Shown: piece after piece, positions 44,519-51,599 of the stretch
Layout: each line of letters starts with the position of its first letter
Numbering within the stretch: position 1 is the first letter of the stretch
Assembly (NCBI GenBank): GCA_963765815.1
Contig: CAVXXT010000001.1
Span: 372,001-436,000 of the forward strand
Length of the DNA: 64,000 bases
Reading direction: 5' to 3'
DNA from: DATLNF01 sp963765815
Lineage (GTDB): Bacteria > Actinomycetota > Actinomycetes > BP-191
Program-made: the position numbers and the translations under genes
The notes under the pieces: generated by a model
Databases searched by the model: none
What the model saw: only the letters and a program-made list of their open reading frames with translations
What the model was told of the DNA's origin: nothing

Positions 44519-45742
44519 ATGAGGCCCTGGTCCGTCGATGCTCCGATCACGCTGGCCGGCTCGCCGCCGGCACTGCGGGTGTGGGACACGGCGACCCGTG
44601 AGCTGCGCCCGATCGCCCCGGGCGGCTCGTTCACCATGTACGTCTGCGGCATCACGCCGTACGACGCAGCGCACCTCGGCCACGCGGCGACCAACCTGAC
44701 CTACGACCTGGTGCACCGTCTGCTGCTCGACGCCGGTGTCGAGGTCGTCTACACGCAGAACGTCACCGACGTCGACGAGCCGCTGTTCGAGCGCGCCGCC
44801 GAGACCGGCGACGACTGGGAGGCGCTCGGCACCCGCGAGATCGAGCAGTTCCGCGCCGACATGACCGCGCTCAACATCCTGCCCCCCACGCACTTCGTCG
44901 GCGCCGTCGAAGCGGTGCCGCAGATCGTCGAGCTGGTCGGCCGGCTGCGCGACCAGGGCGTGACCTACGACCTCGACGGCGACACCTACCTCAGCGTGGC
45001 GGCGTGGGAGCGGTTCGGCGAGATCGGCCACCTCGACCGAGAGAACATGGTCGCGCTCTCCGGCCGCAACGGCGGCGACCCCGACCGTCCCGGCAAGAAG
45101 GACCCGCTCGACCCCGTGCTGTGGCTGGCCGCCCGGCCGGGCGAGCCGTCCTGGCCGGCGCCGTGGGGCGAGGGACGTCCCGGCTGGCACGTCGAGTGCT
45201 CGGCGATCGCGCAGTCGACGCTCGGCGACACCATCGACCTGCACGGCGGCGGCACCGACCTGATCTTCCCGCACCACGAGATGAGCGCCACGACCTCCTG
45301 TTTGGCAACTGGCAGGTGGCCGTTCGCGCGCACCTGGCTGCACCAGGCGATGGTCGGGCTGCACGGCGAGAAGATGTCGAAGTCGAAGGGCAACCTGGTC
45401 TTCGTCCGGCACCTGCGGCTCGAGCACGACCCGATGGCGATCCGCCTCGCCCTGTTCGCCCATCACTATCAGCAGCCGTGGGAGTGGTTCCACGAGGACG
45501 TGCTCGGCGGTCAGGATCGGCTGGCCCGCTGGCGCCGGGCCGTCGAGCGCGAGAGCGGTCAACCGGCGGATGCGGTCATCGACGGCGTACGTCGGCACCT
45601 CGCCGACAATCTCGACGCGCCCGGTGCTCTCGCGGTCGTCGACCGATGGGCCGCAGAGACGATCCGCGTCGGCGGTCCCGAGCGCGAGGCCTCGTCGCGC
45701 GTGAGGGACGTCGTCGACGCCCTCCTCGGCGTCCACCTCTAA
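44519..45742 (+). CDS. mshC: L-cysteine:1D-myo-inositol 2-amino-2-deoxy-alpha-D-glucopyranoside ligase
   Basis: MshC joins cysteine to GlcN-Ins, the third step of mycothiol synthesis. At 407 residues it is a class I cysteinyl-tRNA-synthetase relative lacking the anticodon domain. It has YVCGITPYDAAHLGHA (zinc Cys and HIGH motif), GWHVECSAIA (zinc Cys), DLHGGGTDLIFPHHE and KMSKSKGN. The TPYDA start and the short C-terminus separate MshC from CysS. It confirms that this part of the window is actinobacterial. It ends before a convergent TrkA gene with a hairpin between. Confidence 0.95.
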   Translation: MRPWSVDAPITLAGSPPALRVWDTATRELRPIAPGGSFTMYVCGITPYDAAHLGHAATNLTYDLVHRLLLDAGVEVVYTQNVTDVDEPLFERAAETGDDWEALGTREIEQFRADMTALNILPPTHFVGAVEAVPQIVELVGRLRDQGVTYDLDGDTYLSVAAWERFGEIGHLDRENMVALSGRNGGDPDRPGKKDPLDPVLWLAARPGEPSWPAPWGEGRPGWHVECSAIAQSTLGDTIDLHGGGTDLIFPHHEMSATTSCLATGRWPFARTWLHQAMVGLHGEKMSKSKGNLVFVRHLRLEHDPMAIRLALFAHHYQQPWEWFHEDVLGGQDRLARWRRAVERESGQPADAVIDGVRRHLADNLDAPGALAVVDRWAAETIRVGGPEREASSRVRDVVDALLGVHL

Positions 45743-45752
45743 ACGACGACCC

Positions 45753-45825
45753 CGAACGAAACGCGACCGGGTCGCATTTCGTATCAATCGCGTGCGGGGG
45801 CTGCGACCGGGTCGCGTTTCGTTCG
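45753..45825. terminator. Long inverted repeat between convergent mshC and trkA-like genes
   Basis: Arms of 23 bp at 45753-45775 and 45803-45825 are inverted copies with one mismatch; the loop is 27 bases. Each arm also contains the near-palindrome GCGACCGGGTCGC, and CGACCGGGTCGC followed by A/GTTTCG is repeated directly at 45764 and 45804. There is no U-tract, as is common for actinobacterial bidirectional terminators. Confidence 0.6.
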
Positions 45826-45831
45826 CGGTGG

Positions 45832-46500
45832 TCAGCCGGGGCCGGGCTTGGAGAGCAGCGCGTCGAGGGCCTCGTCGCGATCCGCGGTCGCGACGACGAG
45901 CAGCTCGTCGCCGGCCTCGAGCGGCATCTGAGCGCTCGGCACGAGCACCCGGCCGCCGCGCAGGATCGCGACGAGCGCGGTGTCGGTCGGCCACTCGATC
46001 TCGCCGACCGTGCGCCCGACGACGGGGGAGTCGCCGGCCAGCGTCAGCTCGTTGAGGCTCGCCCGGCCCTGCTCCAGCGACATCAGCCGCACCAGGTCGC
46101 CGACGCTCACCGCCTCCTCGACGAGGGCGGTCAGCATCCGCGGCGTCGACACCGCGACGTCGACGCCCCACGCCTCGGTGAAGAGCCACTCGTTCTTGGG
46201 GTGGTTGATGCGGGCGACCACGCGCGGCACGGTGAACTCGGTCTTCGCGAGCAGCGACACGACGAGGTTGACCTTGTCGTCGCCGGTCGCCGCGACGACC
46301 ACGTCGCAGTCCTCGAGCCCCGCCCGCTCGAGCTGGCTCAGCTCGCACGCGTCGGCGATCAGCCACTCCGCACCCGGGACGCTGGACTCCCGGATGTTGT
46401 TCGGGTCCTTCTCGAGCAGCAGCACGGCGTGCCCGTTCTCGATCAGCTCGCGGGCGATCGACCGTCCCACGTTGCCGGCCCCGCCGATGACGACGCGCAT
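45832..46500 (-). CDS. TrkA-type potassium uptake regulatory protein, second of pair
   Basis: A 222-residue cytoplasmic RCK protein. The N-terminal NAD(H)-binding Rossmann start is VVIGGAGNVGRSIARELIENG, followed by DVVVAATGDDKVNLVVSLLAK; the C-terminal TrkA-C domain (residues about 140-220) ends GDELLVVATADRD. It would gate a K+ channel or transporter. ATG 46500 touches the stop of the partner gene upstream. Pairs of TrkA genes divergent from an APC permease are common in actinobacteria. Confidence 0.92.
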   Translation of the reverse strand: MRVVIGGAGNVGRSIARELIENGHAVLLLEKDPNNIRESSVPGAEWLIADACELSQLERAGLEDCDVVVAATGDDKVNLVVSLLAKTEFTVPRVVARINHPKNEWLFTEAWGVDVAVSTPRMLTALVEEAVSVGDLVRLMSLEQGRASLNELTLAGDSPVVGRTVGEIEWPTDTALVAILRGGRVLVPSAQMPLEAGDELLVVATADRDEALDALLSKPGPG

Positions 46501-47168
46501 CAGTGCGACCCTCCCTCGGGTCCGCCCGCGATGATCCGCTCGACCTCGGAGAGCCGGCTCTTGATGACGACGAAGTGGAAGAGGTCGCCCTCCTGCACCA
46601 CGTCGCCCTTCTCGGGCAGCCGCCCCGTCCCCAGCCGCGTCATGCAGGCGACCCGGGCGTCGACCGCCGACTCGATCTCGCTGATCCGGTGGCCCGACCA
46701 CGTGCGGTTGACCGCGATCTCGGCCAGCAGCACCTCTCCGGACGGGTCGCTCCACTGCAGCTGGCTGCCGGACGGGATGAGGCGGCGCAGCACCTGGTCG
46801 GCGGTCCACCGCACGGTCGCGACGGTCGGGATGCCGAGCCGCTCGTAGACCTCCGCCCGCTTCGGGTCGTAGATCCGAGCGACCACGTGCTCCACGCCGA
46901 AGTTCTCCCGCGCGACGCGGGCCGAGATGATGTTCGAGTTGTCGCCGTTGCTCACCGCCGCGAAGGCGCCGGCCTCGGCGATGCCGGCCTCGGTCAGGGT
47001 GTCCTGGTCGAAGCCGAAGCCGGTGACCGTCCGTCCCTGGAAGGTCGACGGCAGCCGCTTGAACGCCGCGGCGCTGCGATCGATGACAGCCACACTGTGG
47101 CCGAGCTCTTCGAGGGTGCGCGCCAGCGTCGACCCGACGCGGCCGCACCCCATGATGACGACGTGCAC
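46500..47168 (-). CDS. TrkA-type potassium uptake regulatory protein, first of pair
   Basis: A 222-residue RCK protein with HVVIMGCGRVGSTLARTLEELG, NGDNSNIISARVARENFG and a C-terminal TrkA-C domain ending EGDLFHFVVIK. GTG 47168 follows GGGAAGGA. The two TrkA proteins probably form a heteromeric ring controlling a transporter. The permease that normally accompanies them is the truncated gene at 47271. Confidence 0.92.
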   Translation of the reverse strand: MHVVIMGCGRVGSTLARTLEELGHSVAVIDRSAAAFKRLPSTFQGRTVTGFGFDQDTLTEAGIAEAGAFAAVSNGDNSNIISARVARENFGVEHVVARIYDPKRAEVYERLGIPTVATVRWTADQVLRRLIPSGSQLQWSDPSGEVLLAEIAVNRTWSGHRISEIESAVDARVACMTRLGTGRLPEKGDVVQEGDLFHFVVIKSRLSEVERIIAGGPEGGSH

Positions 47169-47258
47169 GTGCCGTCCTTCCCTGCCCCCGACCTGGCGGA
47201 GGCAACGCTATCCCAGGAGCGCGCCCGTCCCGTCCGCGGCATCGCGGACATCTATCTC

Positions 47259-47264
47259 TAGGAT
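47259..47264 (+). promoter_or_regulatory. -10 box (TAGGAT), leaderless start of APC permease gene
   Basis: TANNNT hexamer with six bases to GTG 47271; no ribosome site. Confidence 0.55.
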
Positions 47265-47270
47265 CGCGCC

Positions 47271-47670
47271 GTGGCTCTCTTCGACATCCCGAAGCGCATC
47301 TTCGTCGGCCGGCCGGTGCGCAGTGACGCCCTCGGCCACACGCTCCTGCCGAAGAAGCTGGCGCTGCCGGTCTTCTCCAGCGACGCGCTCTCGTCCGTGG
47401 CCTACGCCACCGAGGAGATCCTCATCGTCCTCAGCCTCGGCGGGCTGGCCCTGTTCCACTACACGCCGTACGTGTCGATCGCGGTCGCGAGCCTGCTGAC
47501 CATCGTGGTCATCTCCTACCGGCAGACGGTCCGCGCCTATCCGCAGGGCGGCGGCGCCTACCGGGTCGCCCACACCAATCTCGGGGCCAACTGGGGCCTG
47601 TTCGCGGCGAGCTCGCTGCTCATCGACTACGTGCTGACCGTCTCGGTCTCGATCACCGCCGGAGTGCAAC
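47271..47670 (+). pseudogene. APC family permease, 5' fragment cut at the 47.67-kb junction
   Basis: The first 130 or so residues of a large amino acid/polyamine (APC) permease that usually has about 650: KRIFVGRPVRSDALGHTLLPKKLALPVFSSDALSSVAYATEEIL, then three helices including the YRQTVRAYPQGGGAYRVA motif. It is normal up to VSVSITAGV at about 47664, where the family goes on with further helices. Here the frame runs into unrelated sequence and stops at 47684. The break coincides with the truncation of a gene on the other strand, so this is a junction, not decay. Confidence 0.85.
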
Positions 47671-48310
47671 GGCGCTATCGCTGAGGGGACCCGGGGTCAG
47701 GAGAGCGGTTGCCTGGTCGGCCATGATCCGCGACAGCAGTTCCCCCTCGGGTCCCGTCTCGGGTGGTCGCGTCCCCAGCACGATGGCCACGGGCAACTCG
47801 GCCACTCGGTTGGCGAGGTACGCGATGAAGCGCAGCGACGGACCGTCGAACCAATGGGCGTCGTCACAGATCAGCGCAACCGGCTGTGACTCCGCGAGCG
47901 CCACCGTGAGCCAGTAGAGCCCGTGCAAGACCACGCCGGGTTCGTGGAGCGCGGGAGCCGTCGGGTCACCAAAGCCGAGAATCGGCGCCGCCGCTTGCGC
48001 GGCCCCAACGAAAAGGTGCGCTGGATCCGCGGCTCGGGCGACGAGCGGCTCGAACAGTTGGCGCACGCCGCCGAAGGCGAAGTCTTGCTCCAGACTCCCG
48101 CCGCGTCCCCGTCCGACGAGCATGGAGCGTTCGGAGGCAGCGCTCTGGGCACCGCTAAGCAGGCGACTCTTGCCGATTCCCGCCGGCCCCTGAAGCGCTA
48201 CGAGCCCACCGGCACCCTGAAAGCGCGCTGTCCAGCAAGGCAGCGATGGCGGCCTGCTCGGTGTGACGCTCGAGGAGTTCACGATCACCCGTTTGGCCGT
48301 CCGGTGCCAC
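47653..48310 (-). pseudogene. LuxR-family regulator / AAA-type ATPase, N-terminal fragment
   Basis: N-terminal ATPase part of a large LuxR-type (LAL/MalT-like) regulator. Segments: GDRELLERHTEQAAIAALLDSAL, then after a one-base frame break near 48225, GAGGLVALQGPAGIGKSRLL (Walker A) and ALICDDAHWFDGPSLRFIAYLANR (Walker B). It runs to PLSDSAVAL, then stops in junction sequence at 47653; the usual C-terminal 600 residues with the LuxR helix-turn-helix are missing. GTG 48310 is the likely start. A palindrome lies 20 bases upstream of the start. Confidence 0.75.
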
Positions 48311-48330
48311 CGAAGAGAGCGTAGACCTCG

Positions 48331-48357
48331 ACCCTGAAGTTCAGGGTGGGACCCTGA
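48331..48357. promoter_or_regulatory. Palindrome plus third half-site upstream of the LuxR-type gene
   Basis: ACCCTGAAGTTCAGGGT at 48331-48347 is a perfect 8-bp dyad around one base. The half-site ACCCTGA recurs at 48351-48357, exactly 20 bp (two helical turns) after the first. A further pairing with GACTTC follows. The layout resembles MerR-class operators; no MerR gene is visible. Confidence 0.55.
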
Positions 48358-48391
48358 GGACTTCGACACGCCGCTCCCGGATGATGTGTTC

Positions 48392-48559
48392 ATGAGTTCG
48401 CAGCCTCCGGAGACACCTGAGGCCGAGATCCAAGAACCAGCCCCGGTGCACGACACCACTGAGATCAGCACCGAGGCAAAGGCCGCAGAACTGCTCGCCG
48501 GCATGGGCCTTCTTTTTGATACGGGCGTCAAAGTCCGAACGAACGAGAAGGCGTCGTGA
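48392..48559 (+). CDS. small acidic protein of 55 residues, unknown
   Basis: A short open frame from ATG 48392 to TGA 48559: N-terminal half rich in Pro/Glu (PPETPEAEIQEPAPVHD), then STEAKAAELLAGMGLLFDTG and a basic end. There is no signal peptide or Cys. It lies between a divergent regulator and the secreted protein gene. Its stop overlaps a GTG that opens a 24-residue Cys-rich frame (48556-48630). No ribosome site is clear; coding status is uncertain. Confidence 0.4.
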   Translation: MSSQPPETPEAEIQEPAPVHDTTEISTEAKAAELLAGMGLLFDTGVKVRTNEKAS

Positions 48560-48614
48560 GCGAGTGCACCTGCGTCCCGAACTGCGACCCGTCCAAACAA
48601 CAAGGAGTCTCTAA

Positions 48615-49376
48615 ATGCGCAAGTACCTAGTTCACGTAACAGCTATTGCCATTTCTGCGAGCACGGCGATTGTCGGCTTGGCGGCGCCTGCGTCCGCCGC
48701 CCGAGGTCAAGCCCCAGTCCTCAGCGGCGTCGTTCCGGTCAAGATCGAGGCCCCCGCTCAGATTCCTCTGCCGGGCTTCTTTGGTGTGACGGGATCTCGC
48801 ATCAGGCGGCCTAACTCCATTGTCGTCAAGCCCGGCAACTTCACCGGGCTCATTCCGCATACCGCCGCCAGCGTCTACATCCGTTATGGCGACATCAAGG
48901 GTGAGTTCGGCATCCCCGTGCCGCCGGCGGATGGAATCTCCAAGGTCGGCCAGGGCGTACTCACCCTCGCGGGATCAGCCGTGGCGCGAGCGAACCGTGT
49001 GAAAGGCAACTTCATCGGAACCGACGTCAGCGGCGCCGTCCAGCATCTTCTTGCCGGTGATTTCGACGGCGACGGGCGGAGCGACCTCGGCGACATCGGA
49101 ATCGCCCCGATCCCGCACACAAGGGGCCTGCTGCTGCCGGCCGTGCAGAAAGTCCGCGAGGCCGCGAAGAGGACGCGGATCAAGCTGGAGACCATCCTGA
49201 TTTCCAGCGGCGTACCGACGCCGCCACGCGGGGCTACGGGCGGAATCCCGCTGAACAGGCCGGTGGTTGGCGCCGCTCCGGACCCGACACCGCTGCCGGG
49301 GCCCGCTGTCCAAAGAGCTCGGGAGGCGGCTAGCCGGGCAGCGGTCAAGCTCGAGGAAGTAATGGTGTCCAGTTGA
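48615..49376 (+). CDS. secreted protein with repeated DUF1559-like motif
   Basis: A 253-residue secreted protein: signal peptide (HVTAIAISASTAIVGLAAPASA, cleavage about residue 28), a beta-rich domain, a calcium-loop-like DFDGDGRSDLGD at about 150-161, then GLLLPAVQKVREAAKRTRIK followed by LETILISS, and a second degenerate copy PGPAVQRAREAASRAAVKLE at the C-terminus. The first copy is very like the LLLPAVQAAREAARR core of planctomycete DUF1559 pilin-like proteins, but here it is not at the N-terminus and no GFTLIE cleavage site exists. ATG 48615 has AAGGAG. Its stop overlaps the TTG of the next gene. Confidence 0.75.
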   Translation: MRKYLVHVTAIAISASTAIVGLAAPASAARGQAPVLSGVVPVKIEAPAQIPLPGFFGVTGSRIRRPNSIVVKPGNFTGLIPHTAASVYIRYGDIKGEFGIPVPPADGISKVGQGVLTLAGSAVARANRVKGNFIGTDVSGAVQHLLAGDFDGDGRSDLGDIGIAPIPHTRGLLLPAVQKVREAAKRTRIKLETILISSGVPTPPRGATGGIPLNRPVVGAAPDPTPLPGPAVQRAREAASRAAVKLEEVMVSS

Positions 49377-51188
49377 GCTGGCGTCCAAGTTCAGCGTCCG
49401 GCCCGAGGAGTTCGGCTCGTGCACAACGGCGGGTGATGATTCTGCTGGGGCTGTCAGCGGTCACGCTCGTGGCCGGAATGGCCCTGCGGAGGCAGTCGGC
49501 CGCCCGCCGGTTCCGCCGCCGTACGCGCGGTGCTCGAGAAAATTCTGAACAACCGAAGGCCAGGTTCCCCCGCTCGACACGCAGATGGCCTCGCCGCCTG
49601 AGCCATCGCCCGACCCTTCGTCGCCCTCAGCACGGGCGCAGGCCGCAGAAGCGATCTACGAGCGTGCCAACGCCACTACAACTACCGCTGAGGGCCAAGC
49701 GCAACTGCTCGCCTCGCGGCGGGCGTTCGACGATGCGATGGCCGAATGGCGAAACGGCGCGACGCGGGTTCCCGTGGTTATCGACCACTCGCCGCTTCGG
49801 CCGCGCAACTCCGCGGGGCCGACGGGTCTCCGATCGCTCCAGAGGTTGGTAACGCGCTTTCGGGCATCGCCCGCCAAATCACGAGCGACATGGTTGACGC
49901 CTACGGACGCGCCGGCGCGGACCGCGACGTCATGGCTCGCCTCGCTGGCTACGTGGCAAATGCGGATACCCAGATCGGTGCGGGAAACCACGACAGTGGT
50001 ATCGCGCAGCTCAAGCAGGTGTTCGATTTCGGACCGCAGATGGTGTTCAACATGGATCTGTTTCAGCAGAACTTGCGTACCGCTTTCAACACCACCACGG
50101 TCGGGTACGCGTACGCAATCGCGCAGGACGGCAAGCAGGTCCTCCCGTCGGCGCAGAACCCGATGTGGAACGGAAGCTCCCGCCGGGACCTGCCGGTGGC
50201 GAACCAGTCGCCGACCAAAGAGATGAATATCGCGAGCGTTTCCAAGACGCTGACGGCTGTGGCCGTGCTGCGCCTCCTCGAGTCGAGGGGTCTCAGCATC
50301 GACTCTCCGATCGACCCGTGGCTGCCGCCCTTGTGGACAAGGGGCCCCGGCGTGACTTCTGGTCTTGGCGGCCTCACGTTCGAGGACGTCATGAAGCACA
50401 AGTCCGGCCTGAACAACAACGACGGCTCAAGGTCGTACGACTATGCCTCGTTGAGGTCAGCGATTGCTGCCGGGGATCAACGCGTCCACGAAACTTCACA
50501 TACCAAAATGCCAACTTCGCGCTCTTCCGGGTGATGATCCCGCGCTTGGCCGGCAATGCGCAGCAGATCGATGAGACGGAGGCCGCGGTTCCTGAAGGTT
50601 CCCGGCTTAAAACTCCTCGCCGACCCCTACGCGGCGAACGCCTACGCCGATCGGTATGTCGGCTACATGCGCACCCAGCTTTTCGCGCCCATGGGCATTG
50701 ACGGAATGTGCCGACCGGCCGAAAGCCAGGATCAGATGACCTTGCTCTACAACCCAAGTCTGACCAGTGGTGGCATCAATGCCGGCGACTGGACATCGAT
50801 CTGCGGCTCGGGCGGATGGTTCCTCTCCGCGACCGAAGTGGTGGGTTACCTCGCGCATATGCGTTACAACAACGCCATCCTGTCGCCGGCGATGCGCCAG
50901 GTCATGAACCAAAACTTCACCGGGTGGATGGACCCCGCCAACTACAACTGGGGTGACGGCCTCTGGGGCACCTACCACAACCACGGAGGCGACCTTTGGT
51001 GGGACAAGCCGCTTCCCGCGGCCGCCAAGCGCGGCATGGATTCCTGTGTCATGAGCTATCCGAACGGTGTCCAGATTGCCCTCCTGATCAACTCGCAGGG
51101 GCCCGGCTATCTCGGCCACCCGAACAGCACCTACCAGTGCGCAGCACTCGAGGCGGCCTTCGACAACGCCCTAGTGCTCGTCCCCTAA
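49373..51188 (+). CDS. membrane-anchored beta-lactamase-type serine hydrolase, frameshifted
   Basis: A penicillin-binding-protein-like hydrolase. TTG 49373 overlaps the upstream TGA; a membrane anchor follows (RVMILLGLSAVTLVAGMAL). The linker AAEAIYERANATTTTAEGQ is in a second frame, and the catalytic domain is in a third: VGYAYAIAQDGKQV, nucleophile SVSK in MNIASVSKTLTAVAVLRLLE, FEDVMKHKSGLNNNDG. The YxN-like motif (TYQNANFALFRVMIP) and the C-terminus with DSCVMSYPNGVQIALLIN lie in alternate frames. Breaks are near 49570, 49790, 50475, 50500 and 50600. It probably acts on cell-wall peptides or an ester outside the cell, together with the secreted protein upstream. Confidence 0.75.
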
Positions 51189-51502
51189 TCGCTTCAACGA
51201 GACCCGTAGATAGCGAGCGAGGTTGCTAGTCGGGGGTCGGCCGACACCGGTCGCCGCCAAATAGGCATGCGATTACCCCCTGTCCGTCTACGAAGCCCGT
51301 ACGACTGGATCGCTCGCAGACTGAGGTTCGACGACCCGCAAGTGTCGCCTCCAACTGGGAAGCAAACCGCGCACTCCTGTTACTGTTTCGTCCGCCGTAA
51401 CCGCCATCGCCATTCGACGAATCATTCGCTCTACGAGCGATGTGCTGTCAAGCGAAAGTGGGGCTGAGGGGACGAAGACCCTGGTCAGCGGCCGAAATAT
51501 TA
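51189..51502. other. Gene-free stretch before tRNA-Arg
   Basis: About 310 bases with lower GC than the surroundings. Open frames here are short and protein-unlike. No terminator-like hairpin with a U-tract was seen; the 3' part must hold the tRNA promoter. Confidence 0.4.
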
Positions 51503-51575
51503 GCGCTCGTAGCTCAACGGATAGAGCATCTGACTACGGATCAGAAGGTTGTGAGTTCGAATCTCGCCGAGCGCG
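51503..51575 (+). tRNA. tRNA-Arg (ACG anticodon)
   Basis: A 73-nt cloverleaf: acceptor GCGCTCG pairs with CGAGCGC, D-arm GCTCAACGGATAGAGC, anticodon stem TCTGA/TCAGA around loop CTACGGA (anticodon ACG, read as ICG after deamination), T-loop TTCGAAT. CCA is not encoded. Confidence 0.94.
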
Positions 51576-51599
51576 CCCGAAAATCCCTCGGGTTGCCTG

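Noticed and set aside
45753..45825. Riboswitch or attenuator for mshC
   Set aside because: It lies downstream of mshC and between convergent stops, so it cannot act in a leader.
45004..46848. 614-residue plus-strand open frame across mshC and the trkA genes
   Set aside because: It crosses a convergent boundary and is out of frame with mshC; both trkA genes read well on the minus strand.
51267..51467. 66-residue open frame before tRNA-Arg
   Set aside because: No ribosome site, no leaderless -10, and a random-looking composition.
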